From Teichococcus deserti (GTDB lineage Bacteria > Pseudomonadota > Alphaproteobacteria > Acetobacterales > Acetobacteraceae): a stretch of 59,262 bases of DNA. The stretch is from the NCBI RefSeq assembly GCF_001982615.1, contig NZ_MLCO01000009.1, forward strand, positions 1-59,262. Direction: 5' to 3'. The notes under the pieces were generated by a model. That model was not told where the DNA came from. It did no database searches and saw only the letters and a program-made list of their open reading frames with translations. The position numbers and the translations under genes were made by a program. This document shows, piece after piece, positions 7,667 to 15,408 of this stretch. The first letter of the stretch is position 1, and each line of letters opens with the position of its first letter.

Positions 7667-9244
7667 TCAGCCCTTCCCGACGCCCCAGAACAGCGGGAAG
7701 GGCGCCTGCTTCACGCCTGTGACGTTGCTGCGCCAGGCGGTGTGGCCCAGGAAGAAGCCGGTCGGTATGAAGGTGACGTGGTCCATCCCGGCGCGGTTGA
7801 CGCCCTCGATGGCCGCCTTCTCGGCGGCCAGGTCGGGGGCCTGGTACCAGTCGGCGATGTGCCGCTCCACCTCGGCGGACTCCGGCCAGCCGAACCATGC
7901 CTTGTCGCCGCTCGCGCTGACGCCCTTGTAGGGCGCCGGATTGATGCAATCGACGCCCGAATGCCAGCTGAAGAAAATGCTCCAGCCGCCTTCGGCCACC
8001 GGCTTCTTGCTGGTGCGGCGCGAGCCCACCGTGCCCCAGTCGGTCGCGATATAGTCGACATTCATGCCGATGCGGGCGAGCATGTCGGCGGTGACATCGC
8101 CCTGCGCCTTGGTGATCGGCACGTCGGTCGCGACCAGCAGGGCGACCTTCTCGCCGTTGTAGCCGGCCTGTTTCAGCATCTCGCGGGCGCGGTCATGGTG
8201 GCGCGGGCCCTTCAGCCGCTCGGCGCCGGCCTCGGTGTAGAGCGGCGTGCCCGGCGTGAAGAAGCTCGGCATCGTCTTCCACAGCGCGGTGTCGTCGCCG
8301 ACGATGGCGCGCATATAGTCTTCCTGGCTGACCGCCAGCTGCAGCGCCTGGCGCACCAGCTTGTTGTCGAATGGCGCCTGCAGGTGGTTCAGCCGCATCG
8401 AGCCGACATTGCCCAGCGGGTCGCCGATCGCGACCTTCACGTTGCGGCCGCGGCCGAGCAGCGGCACCAGGTCGGCGATCGGGTTCTCCCACCAATCGAC
8501 CTCGCCGCTCTGCAGCGCGCTGGCGGCGGTGCCGGGGTCGGGCATGGTCAGCCACTCGACGCGGTCGACCAGCATCCGCTTGCCGCCCGCCAGCCAGTCC
8601 GGCGCCTCCTGCCGCGGCTGGTAGCCGGCGAAGCGCTCGAACACCGAGCGGGACCCCGCCACCCACTCGTCGCGCCTAAAGGCCATCGGGCCGGAGCCGA
8701 CATATTCGGTGATCTGCTTGAACGGATCGGTCCTGGCGATCCGCTCCGGCATGATCACCAGCAGCGGCGTGTTGCTCTTGCCGAGCGCGTAGAGCAGCTT
8801 CGGGAACGGCGCCTTCAGCCGGAAGCGGAAGTTGCGGTCGTCCACCGCCTCCAGCGCGTCCAGCTGCGACTGGATCATCTGGCCCATGCCGTCGCGCACC
8901 ATCCAGCGCTGGATGCTGGTCACCACGTCGCGGCTGCGCACGGGCTCGCCATCATGGAACTTCAGGCCCGGGCGCAGGCGGAAATCCCAGATCCTGCCAT
9001 CGGCCGAAACCTCATGCCCCTCGACCATCTGCGGCTTCGGCTGCAGGTCGGCGCCGATGCCATAAAGCATGTCGAAGACCAGCAGGCTGGCATTGCGCAC
9101 CACCAGCTGCGTGCCGGCCACGGCATCCAGGTTCGGCAGGTCGGCCTGCGGGACGAAGCGCAGCACCTTCGAGGACTGGGCGCGGGCGTAGGACGGCGCG
9201 GCCAGGGCGGCACCGGCGGCGAGCAGGAGACTGCGGCGTTGCAT
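7667..9244 (-). CDS. ABC transporter family-5 substrate-binding protein (orphan)
   Basis: A 525-residue periplasmic binding protein of the peptide/nickel/opine type (SBP_bac_5). The ATG at 9242-9244 opens a signal peptide (MQRRSLLLAAGAALAAP). Typical blocks are MVEGHEVSADGRIWDFRLR, LKFHDGEPVRSRDVVTSI and ITEYVGSGPMAF. No permease or ATPase genes are nearby, as is common in Acetobacteraceae and relatives. It is about as close to the family-5 protein at 17.1-18.7 kb as paralogues of one subfamily would be (shared QRRASREPLD-like and WGTV motifs). A hairpin of the dispersed repeat lies in its 5' leader. Confidence 0.9.
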   Translation of the reverse strand: MQRRSLLLAAGAALAAPSYARAQSSKVLRFVPQADLPNLDAVAGTQLVVRNASLLVFDMLYGIGADLQPKPQMVEGHEVSADGRIWDFRLRPGLKFHDGEPVRSRDVVTSIQRWMVRDGMGQMIQSQLDALEAVDDRNFRFRLKAPFPKLLYALGKSNTPLLVIMPERIARTDPFKQITEYVGSGPMAFRRDEWVAGSRSVFERFAGYQPRQEAPDWLAGGKRMLVDRVEWLTMPDPGTAASALQSGEVDWWENPIADLVPLLGRGRNVKVAIGDPLGNVGSMRLNHLQAPFDNKLVRQALQLAVSQEDYMRAIVGDDTALWKTMPSFFTPGTPLYTEAGAERLKGPRHHDRAREMLKQAGYNGEKVALLVATDVPITKAQGDVTADMLARIGMNVDYIATDWGTVGSRRTSKKPVAEGGWSIFFSWHSGVDCINPAPYKGVSASGDKAWFGWPESAEVERHIADWYQAPDLAAEKAAIEGVNRAGMDHVTFIPTGFFLGHTAWRSNVTGVKQAPFPLFWGVGKG

Positions 9245-9261
9245 CACAGGAAAAAGCTCCA

Positions 9262-9311
9262 AGAGAAGCAAGGCTGGGGGGAAGTATCCCCCCAGGCCCC
9301 CCTCTATTTCT
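9262..9311 (+). repeat. Solo copy of the dispersed terminator palindrome
   Basis: CTGGGGGGA (9274-9282) and TCCCCCCAG (9287-9295) pair around AGTA, preceded by AAGAGAAG and followed by GGCCCCCC and a T-rich stretch (TCTATTTCTG). The layout matches the terminator halves of the elements at 34.1 and 56.7 kb. Here it does not follow a gene in its T-rich orientation; it lies in the leader of the minus-strand binding-protein gene, 30-50 bp upstream of its start codon. Confidence 0.7.
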
Positions 9312-9555
9312 GTCCATGGGCGCTGCGGGCACGGTGGGCGCGTCCCGGCCGATACATCGGCCTCCGGGCTGCCGCCGTCACGCCCCTTGCCGGCCATGAA
9401 ATCCCTGAGCCAGACCGGCTTTGCCCAGCATGTCGGCATTCTCCGCGGCAGGCGGCAGCAGCTGCACTCGTCGGAAGCATCCAGCTGTCGGCATGGCCTT
9501 TTTGCAAGGCAGACTCAATTTGTGCGACGCAACATAGGCGTGTCAATTTGAAGGA
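9312..9555. other. Intergenic region between divergent genes
   Basis: Together with the solo hairpin this makes a 311-bp gap between the divergent binding-protein and MFS genes. Near the MFS start it holds a direct octamer repeat TCAATTTG (9515-9522 and 9543-9550), the second copy next to the GAAGGA ribosome binding site. TTGCAA at 9503-9508 could be a -35 element. I see no gene or RNA here. Confidence 0.5.
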
Positions 9556-10764
9556 ATGTCGTCGACGACCACGGCGCCCTCCGCCGCTTCCCTCGCTTCC
9601 GCGCCGCGGCTGGTGCTGGCGCTCAGCACGCTGATGGCCTTCGGCGCCATGTCCACCGACATGTACCTGCCCGCCATGCCGGCGCTACAGGCTTCCCTGC
9701 AGGCCAGCCCGGCGCGCATCCAGCAGACGCTGTCGCTGTTCCTGGTGGGCTTCGCCCTCGCCCAGCTGGTCTGGGGGCCGCTCGGCGACCGCTATGGCCG
9801 CCGGCGCCCGATCATGGCCGGCGTCGCCCTGTTCATGGCGGGCTCGATCGGCTGCGCGCTGGCCACCAGCGCCGAGGCCATGCTGGGCTGGCGCCTGCTG
9901 CAGGCGGTCGGCGCCTGCGCCGGGCCGGTGCTGGCCCGCGCCATGGTGCGCGACCTCTATGGGCGGGAGCGCGCGGCGCAGATCCTCTCGGTGCTGATGC
10001 TGGTGATGGGCGTGGCGCCGCTGGTAGCACCCATCATCGGCGGCCAGCTGCTGGTCTTCTTCTCCTGGCGCAGCATCTTCTGGGTGCTGCTGGGCTTCGG
10101 CGCCCTGGCCTTCCTCGCCGCCTGGAGCCTGCAGGAGACGCTGCCGGCCGACCGCCGCGCGCCACTCGGCTTCCGCAACCTGGTCTTCGGCTATCTCGGA
10201 CTGCTCGGCGACCGGCGCTTCCTCGGCTACGCGCTGACCGGCGGCTGCTTCTATGGCGGCATCTACACCTACCTGGCCGGCTCACCCTTCGCCTATATCG
10301 AGTTCCACCAGGTGCCGCCCGAGGCCTATGGCTTCCTCTTCGCGGTCAACATCTGCGGCATGATGGGGCTGAACATGGTCAACAGCCGGCTGGTGCCGCG
10401 GCTGGGCACGGACCGGCTGTTCCGCATCGGCCTTCTGCTCGGCGCGGTCTCCGGCGTGGCCCTCGCCCTTTCCGCCCGCTTCGGCTGGCTCGGCCTCTTC
10501 GGACTGGCGGCGCCGCTCTTCGTCTATGTCTCGATGCTGGGCTTCATCGTCGCCAATTCGGTGGCGGGCGCGCTCGCCGCCTATCCGCGCAAGGCCGGCC
10601 AGGCCTCGGCCCTGCTGGGCACCCTGCATTACGGGCTGGGCGGGCTGTTCAGCGCGCTGCTGGGCCTGCTGGCCGATGGCACGCCCGGGCCGATGGGGCT
10701 GCTGATCGGCGCGCTGGGGGTGTCAGGCCTCATCGCCGGCCTGCTGGTCGGATCGGGGAAGTAG
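9556..10764 (+). CDS. Bcr/CflA-type MFS drug exporter
   Basis: This 402-residue protein has twelve predicted helices and the Bcr/CflA drug:proton antiporter signatures: STDMYLPAMPAL in helix 1, LVWGPLGDRYGRRRP in loop 2-3, and the antiporter motif region VLARAMVRDLYGRE. A GAAGGA ribosome binding site immediately precedes the ATG. It ends 3 bp from the convergent binding-protein gene of the sia operon. A second Bcr/CflA paralogue lies at 35.3-36.5 kb. Confidence 0.9.
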   Translation: MSSTTTAPSAASLASAPRLVLALSTLMAFGAMSTDMYLPAMPALQASLQASPARIQQTLSLFLVGFALAQLVWGPLGDRYGRRRPIMAGVALFMAGSIGCALATSAEAMLGWRLLQAVGACAGPVLARAMVRDLYGRERAAQILSVLMLVMGVAPLVAPIIGGQLLVFFSWRSIFWVLLGFGALAFLAAWSLQETLPADRRAPLGFRNLVFGYLGLLGDRRFLGYALTGGCFYGGIYTYLAGSPFAYIEFHQVPPEAYGFLFAVNICGMMGLNMVNSRLVPRLGTDRLFRIGLLLGAVSGVALALSARFGWLGLFGLAAPLFVYVSMLGFIVANSVAGALAAYPRKAGQASALLGTLHYGLGGLFSALLGLLADGTPGPMGLLIGALGVSGLIAGLLVGSGK

Positions 10765-10767
10765 CCG

Positions 10768-11523
10768 TCACCGCGCCGTGGTGTAGCTGGCGACGATGGC
10801 GTCGTAGCGGCCGCTGGCGCGCAGCTGCTTCAGCCCTTCGTTGAAATCGGCGCAGAGCGCCGGATCGCGGAAGCCGACGCGGTACTGCGCCGGCTCGAAC
10901 AGCGGATGCAGCGCCACGGGCTGCCGGGTCTCGGCGCTGTCCGGCAGGGTGCGGTTGAACCAGTTGAAGATGTTGATGTCGCCGACCACGACATCGACCC
11001 GGCCGGCGAAGAGCATGGCGTTCTGGGTCTGCTGGTTGGCGGTTTCGGCATAGGCCGGATTGTCGGCCGTCACCGCGTTGAAGGCCGGGCCAAGATAGAG
11101 GCGGGCGTTCTGGAAGGCGCGGATGGTCTTGCCGCGCAGGTCGTCCATCGCCTCGATCTTCAGCCCGCGGCTGGCCAGGCTGATGGCGTAGTTGCGGTAG
11201 ATGACGTGGACGTCGGAGAAGCAGACCCGCAGGCCTGAATCCGCGTTCACGGTCAGCGCCGCATCGCCCGTCCCGCGTTCCAGCTCGACCGGGATGCGGG
11301 CGAAGGGCACGTATTGCGGCACCATCTGGTGGCCGCGCAGCGCCAGCGCCTCCTTGACGATGTCGTATTCGACGCCGCGGTTCTCGCGCTCGATGATATA
11401 GGGGGGCAGCGAGTTGCCGATCAGCACCCGCACCTCGGCGGCCTGCGCCGCGGGCGCCGTCCAGGCGGCGCCAAGCGCGAGCAGCAGGGTGGAAAGCAGC
11501 GACAGGCGGCCACGCAGGCGCAT
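10768..11523 (-). CDS. Family-3 periplasmic binding protein, last gene of the sia operon
   Basis: A 251-residue SBP_bac_3 protein with signal peptide (LLALGAAWTAPAAQA) and the classical fold blocks GVEYDIVKEAL, DDLRGKTIRAF and GRVDVVVGDINIF. The ATG at 11521-11523 shares one base with the siaA stop (TGATG), so translation is coupled to siaA; the longer frame upstream runs inside siaA and is not real. No ABC permease or ATPase is present. Its location suggests it presents a small molecule to the periplasmic domain of SiaA rather than feeding a transporter; that is inference. Confidence 0.87.
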   Translation of the reverse strand: MRLRGRLSLLSTLLLALGAAWTAPAAQAAEVRVLIGNSLPPYIIERENRGVEYDIVKEALALRGHQMVPQYVPFARIPVELERGTGDAALTVNADSGLRVCFSDVHVIYRNYAISLASRGLKIEAMDDLRGKTIRAFQNARLYLGPAFNAVTADNPAYAETANQQTQNAMLFAGRVDVVVGDINIFNWFNRTLPDSAETRQPVALHPLFEPAQYRVGFRDPALCADFNEGLKQLRASGRYDAIVASYTTAR

Positions 11524-13079
11524 CAGGGGATCTCCGACCCGGGAGCGGCGGCGAGTGGCACGAAGCCGATCGCCGTCATGTCGTCGCGCAGCGGCTCGGC
11601 GCCGCGATACCTGGCGAGCGCCTGCTCCAGCCGGTCCATCTGCGCCGTCATCGGCTGCCCCTGCCCGGCGCGCAGCAGCTCGGCCAGGCGCTTGCGCCCC
11701 AGCAGCCGGCGTGGGCTGCCGCCCATCTGGTCGCTGACGCCGTCGGTGCACAGATAGAAGGCCATGCCCGGCTCGACCGCGATCTCGACATCGACGAAGG
11801 AAGACGGGTCGGGCATGACGCTGCGATAGCCGAGCCCGTGCCGCCCGCCCTTGACCAGCTGCATGGCGCCCGCCGCGTCGCTATGCAGCAGCGGCAGCCC
11901 TGCACCGGCGAAGAGCATCGTCCGACGCGGCCGGTCCCAGACGCAGATGGCGCAGTCCAGCCCGTCGTCGCTCTCGGCGCCGCGCCCGTTCTGCCGCAGC
12001 CGGCTGCGCACCATGGCATCCAGCGCCGCCAGGATGGCGGCCGGGGAGTCCAGGCCGCGCTCGCTCAGCGCGCGGTCCAGGGCGGCGGCCACCACCAGCG
12101 TCATGAAGGCGCCCGGCACGCCATGGCCGGTGCAGTCGACCACCAGCAGCACGCTGCGGCCGCCGCTCTGGTCGACCCAGAAGTAGTCGCCGCCGACGGT
12201 GTGCAGCGGCTTCCACAGCGTGGCGATGTCGGCGATGGCCGGCAGCAGCACCCGCTCGTCCGGCAGCATCGAGGCCTGGATGCGCCGGGCATAGTTGATG
12301 CTCTCCAGCACCAGCCGGTTGGCGGCGCCCAGCCGCTGATGCGCGGCCTCCAGCTCGGCCAGCAGCTGCTTCGCCTCGTCGCCGCTGCGCAGCCCCTCGA
12401 CCATGCGGTTGAAGGCGGTGGAGACGGCGCCGATCTCGTCGCCGGCGCCGGGTTCCACCGTGGTCCAGCGCTTGTGCTCGACCTCGCGCATCGCCGCCAG
12501 CAGCCGGCGCAGCGGCAGCACGGCGCGGCGCCGCACCGCCGCCTGCAGCGTCAGGGTGAAGACCAGCACCAGCACCAGCACGGCGGCGACGGCGATGACC
12601 GCCTGGCGGATGGCGCTGTCCCGCAGCTGCGCGGTGGAGAGCACCAGCTCCAGCCGGCCGACCGGGCGCGGCGCGCTGTCGACGCGCAGCTCGGCGCTGA
12701 CCCGGATGACATTGGCGTCGCGCTGCTCCGGCCGGCCATGCACCAGCATCGGCTTGCCGGCATCGTCCAGCAGCCGCACCCCGAGGAAGGTGGAATCCAG
12801 CGCCAGGCTCTCGACCTGCGGACGGTAGACGCTTTCGTCCAGGTTCCAGACCGGCCGGGCCACGGCGCTGGCGGTCAGCTGCGCCAGCAGCTGGGCGCGT
12901 TCCGACTGATCGCGCAGCTGGTCGCTGTAATTGACCCAGGCGATGGTCAGCTGAGTGACCAGCACGACGCCGGCGACGACTGGAAAGACGCGCAGGAACA
13001 GCCGCCGCGCCAGCCCGACCTTGACCGACAGCGGCGCCGCAGCCTCAGGCGGGGCGTCAGGCGGCGTCCGCGCCAACAC
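11523..13079 (-). CDS. siaA: SiaA-like membrane PP2C-type phosphatase
   Basis: A 518-residue membrane sensor phosphatase: membrane segments at about residues 27-49 and 156-180 flank a periplasmic domain (contains YSDQLRDQSERAQLLAQLTA), followed by a HAMP region and a SpoIIE/PP2C domain from about 265. Phosphatase motifs are VGGDYF (295-300), VDCTGHGVPGAFM, DDGLDC, CTDGVSDQ and RDDMTAIGF. In Pseudomonas aeruginosa SiaA dephosphorylates SiaC and so switches on the diguanylate cyclase SiaD. The GTG start at 13077-13079 follows the siaD stop by 2 bp. In P. aeruginosa siaA is first in the operon; here it is fourth. Confidence 0.9.
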   Translation of the reverse strand: MLARTPPDAPPEAAAPLSVKVGLARRLFLRVFPVVAGVVLVTQLTIAWVNYSDQLRDQSERAQLLAQLTASAVARPVWNLDESVYRPQVESLALDSTFLGVRLLDDAGKPMLVHGRPEQRDANVIRVSAELRVDSAPRPVGRLELVLSTAQLRDSAIRQAVIAVAAVLVLVLVFTLTLQAAVRRRAVLPLRRLLAAMREVEHKRWTTVEPGAGDEIGAVSTAFNRMVEGLRSGDEAKQLLAELEAAHQRLGAANRLVLESINYARRIQASMLPDERVLLPAIADIATLWKPLHTVGGDYFWVDQSGGRSVLLVVDCTGHGVPGAFMTLVVAAALDRALSERGLDSPAAILAALDAMVRSRLRQNGRGAESDDGLDCAICVWDRPRRTMLFAGAGLPLLHSDAAGAMQLVKGGRHGLGYRSVMPDPSSFVDVEIAVEPGMAFYLCTDGVSDQMGGSPRRLLGRKRLAELLRAGQGQPMTAQMDRLEQALARYRGAEPLRDDMTAIGFVPLAAAPGSEIP

Positions 13080-13081
13080 TG

Positions 13082-14038
13082 TCAGCCGGCCGCCGCCTGG
13101 TCGGCCACCGCGCGGCCGCGGCCCTGGTCCTTGGCCTGGTACAGCCCGCGATCGGCGCGGCGCATCAGCTGCTCCAGCGTCTCGCCGGGCGCGCGCGTGG
13201 CGAAGCCGATGCTGACCGAGATGCGGATGCTCTGCCCCTGCGCCAGCGGCACCTCCAGGGCAGCGGTGGCGGCGCAGATCCGCTCGGCCACGGCGCGCGC
13301 CTCCTCCAGCCCGGTCTCCGGCAGCAGCAGGCCGAATTCCTCGCCGCCCAGACGGCCGAAGACGTCGAAGCCGCGGATCATCTGCTGGCAGCAGCCGGCG
13401 AAGGCGCGCAGCGCGGCGTCGCCCGCCTCATGGCCATGCGCGTCGTTCAGCCGCTTGAAGCGGTCGAGGTCGAGGATCGCCAGCGACAGCGCCGCGCCGT
13501 TGCGCTGCTGGCGCGCGAACTCCGCCGCCGTCAGGTCGTAGAAATGCCGGCGCGAGCGCGCGCCGGTCAGCGCGTCGGTCTCCAGCATCGAGCGCAGCTC
13601 GAGCTCGAGCCGGCCCCTGAGCTCGATCTCGGCGGCCAGCGTCTCGTTCAGCGCCAGCAGGTCGGAGGCCTGCTCGGCCAGCCGCGCCTTGGCCTTCTGC
13701 AGGTCGCGCTGCATCCGGTCGGACAGCCGCACCAGCCGCTCCTGCTCGCGGTAGCTCTGGCGATAGGCCTCGGCCAGGTCGCTGACGGTGCCGCCGATGT
13801 CGCCGAGCTGCGCCAGCATCAGCGCGGCACTGCGCAGCACCTCTTCCTCCTTGTCGAAGAGGCTGAAGCGGGCGGCTTCGGGCGCCTTGGCCAGGGCCTC
13901 GGGGCCGAGGGAGCCTGCGGAGAGACCGCCGGCCGCCAGCTTCGCGACCAGCGCCTCGGACTTGGCATCCAGGGCCGCGTCCAGGCGGGCGCTGTCCAGG
14001 CGGGCGCTGCCCAGGCGCGGGCGGCCAGCGGTCTTCAT
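13082..14038 (-). CDS. siaD: SiaD-like diguanylate cyclase
   Basis: A 318-residue protein without membrane segments: an N-terminal helical region with a coiled coil (about residues 90-155) and a C-terminal GGDEF domain that makes cyclic di-GMP from GTP. The active-site loop is RLGGEEFG, and an inhibitory-site RxxD (RGFD) stands five residues before it, so product inhibition is expected. It follows siaC with an ATGA overlap. In P. aeruginosa, dephosphorylated SiaC binds and activates SiaD; the operon here implies the same logic. The N-terminus carries a 15-bp tandem repeat. Confidence 0.9.
   Translation of the reverse strand: MKTAGRPRLGSARLDSARLDAALDAKSEALVAKLAAGGLSAGSLGPEALAKAPEAARFSLFDKEEEVLRSAALMLAQLGDIGGTVSDLAEAYRQSYREQERLVRLSDRMQRDLQKAKARLAEQASDLLALNETLAAEIELRGRLELELRSMLETDALTGARSRRHFYDLTAAEFARQQRNGAALSLAILDLDRFKRLNDAHGHEAGDAALRAFAGCCQQMIRGFDVFGRLGGEEFGLLLPETGLEEARAVAERICAATAALEVPLAQGQSIRISVSIGFATRAPGETLEQLMRRADRGLYQAKDQGRGRAVADQAAAG
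13981..14025. repeat. 15-bp tandem repeat in the siaD 5' end
   Basis: Three consecutive 15-bp units at 13981, 13996 and 14011 share CCAGGCGGGCGCTG with drift in the third. They encode the repeated ARLDS/ARLDA/RLGS stretch close to the SiaD N-terminus. Length changes would keep the reading frame. Confidence 0.75.
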
Positions 14039-14421
14039 GCGGGGGTCTCGATCATCTCGAAGCGGGCATGGGTGAAGTCGGCGGAGAAATCCTCCCCCGC
14101 CTCCTGCAGCGAATCATCGCCTTCCTGGTAGTGCCAGCCGATGGCGACGGCGGCGCCCGCTGCGGCCGCCTCCTCCAGCACCATGAACAGGTTCATCAGC
14201 GCCTTGGCGCTGGAGCTGTTGAAGTAGGACAGCGCCACGTCGAAGCGGATCGCGGCCGCGGGCTGCGCCTGGACATGCTGCTTCAGCCCCTGCAGCAGCG
14301 GGCCGAAGAAGGCGGCGGCGTCTTCCGGATAGGCCTCGCCCTCCAGCGCGAAGCGCCCTCCGGCAAAGTCGAAATCCACTTTCGGAGAGCGGTCCGTCGC
14401 CTCCAGCAGGATGCGGTCCAT
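14035..14421 (-). CDS. siaC: SiaC-like partner-switch protein (DUF1987)
   Basis: A 128-residue protein of the DUF1987/SiaC family with the core YFNSSSAKALMNLFMVLEEA and the C-terminal region WHYQEGDDSLQEAGEDFS. In P. aeruginosa SiaC is phosphorylated on a threonine by SiaB and dephosphorylated by SiaA; the unphosphorylated form activates SiaD. The corresponding position here falls in NSSS (residues 68-71), so the acceptor is probably a serine; this is inferred by motif position only. It overlaps siaD by 4 bases (ATGA) and follows siaB by 14 bp. Confidence 0.88.
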   Translation of the reverse strand: MDRILLEATDRSPKVDFDFAGGRFALEGEAYPEDAAAFFGPLLQGLKQHVQAQPAAAIRFDVALSYFNSSSAKALMNLFMVLEEAAAAGAAVAIGWHYQEGDDSLQEAGEDFSADFTHARFEMIETPA

Positions 14422-14435
14422 GGCGGCGGGCGCTT

Positions 14436-14981
14436 TCAGATATAGGCCTTCAGGCAGAAGAAGCTGAGATCGGCTCCGACGTCCTGAAAATCGAATTCAA
14501 CGGGGGCGCTGGCACGGCGCACGATCTCGATCAGGCCGATGCTGCCGCCGAGGCTGCCCTCCTCCGGCGGCTCCTTGAGCTTGACGCGGTAATGCGCCTT
14601 CAGCTCCTCGGCGTTCATCCCGGCCAGCAGGTCGAGCCGGCCCTGCAGCACGGGCACGTCGCGCCGCAGCACCTCGTTGCCGCAGACCACGAAGAAGCGC
14701 CCCTCCTCGATGCCGACGATGATCATCCCGGCGCTGAGCGGCGGCGTCGGCTCCTTGGCGATGCGGTTGGCCGAATAGCGGATGACGTTCTGCGCCTGCT
14801 CGACGAAGATCGAGAAGACCCGCTTGGCGATACCGGTATCCGTCTCTTCCTGCTGCATGCGGGCGCGCAGCACCTCGCCGAGCGAGAACATCACCTTCTC
14901 GGAGACGAAGCCGCTGAAGGAAAGGATGATCCCATTCTCGCGAATGGCCTGGTGGAAGGCGGTGTACTGCTGAGCGAGCAA
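14436..14981 (-). CDS. siaB: SiaB-like protein kinase (DUF6272)
   Basis: A 181-residue kinase of the SiaB family, which phosphorylates SiaC. Family blocks are ENGIILSFSGFVSEKVMFSLGE, the histidine-kinase-like N-box FVEQAQNVIRYSANRI and the C-terminal GGSIGLIEIVRRAS. I chose the TTG at 14979-14981: GGGAG lies seven bases upstream and the protein then begins close to where relatives begin. A longer TTG-started form to 15017 exists but adds a cysteine-rich tail unlike the family. It is the first gene of siaB-siaC-siaD-siaA-SBP. Confidence 0.87.
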   Translation of the reverse strand: MLAQQYTAFHQAIRENGIILSFSGFVSEKVMFSLGEVLRARMQQEETDTGIAKRVFSIFVEQAQNVIRYSANRIAKEPTPPLSAGMIIVGIEEGRFFVVCGNEVLRRDVPVLQGRLDLLAGMNAEELKAHYRVKLKEPPEEGSLGGSIGLIEIVRRASAPVEFDFQDVGADLSFFCLKAYI

Positions 14982-15060
14982 GCATCCTCTCCCGCAAAAT
15001 CGTTGCGGCGTCGACAAGGCTGCCCAGGACGGCGACCTTTCTCGGCAATTTTCGGTGGCA

Positions 15061-15066
15061 ATTATA
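15061..15066 (-). promoter_or_regulatory. Candidate -10 element of the sia operon
   Basis: Read on the minus strand this is a perfect TATAAT, in an AT-rich patch of an otherwise GC-rich region and 80 bp upstream of the siaB start. Seventeen bases upstream is CTACCG, a poor -35. It is the best housekeeping promoter candidate for the operon. Confidence 0.45.
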
Positions 15067-15408
15067 CCGAGGACCGCTCGCTGCGGTAGCTAAAAATTTA
15101 CCTATTCGCGGGTCTCGCGGCAGGGCTTTCTGCAATTTTGTGATCGAAGCGCCAGCCTGGCAAGCTGCGCGACCGTCTTTCCAGGCAGTTACGCGACAGG
15201 ATATCACTCAGGTGAAATGACAGCACAGGGCAGCTGGGACCAATACTTCATGGTTCCACCACTGCGGTTCCCACCGAACTGTGAATCGGGGACCTGCCCG
15301 CCCTGACGCAGCATGGCGCCTGATGCCGCCCCGGCACGGAGTCGCCGCCCGGCGCACCCCCGGCCCTGCTCGCCCCTCCCGGCGGCCCGTCCGCCCGGAG
15401 TGCCGCCG
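15067..15408. other. Intergenic region between siaB and poxB
   Basis: This 342-bp stretch separates divergent operons. Its siaB-proximal part is AT-rich (AAAAATTTACC near 15093, CAATTTTGTG near 15133). The poxB-proximal part has short GGTTCC/GGAACC-like half sites around 15250-15280 but no convincing promoter. An in-frame extension of poxB back to 15313 is proline- and arginine-rich and looks non-coding. I see no RNA gene. Confidence 0.5.

Noticed and set aside
5011..7722. 900-codon plus-strand frame over the tetR-DUF1993-MFS region
   Set aside because: It crosses the start and stop of three real genes in other frames and lacks any domain.
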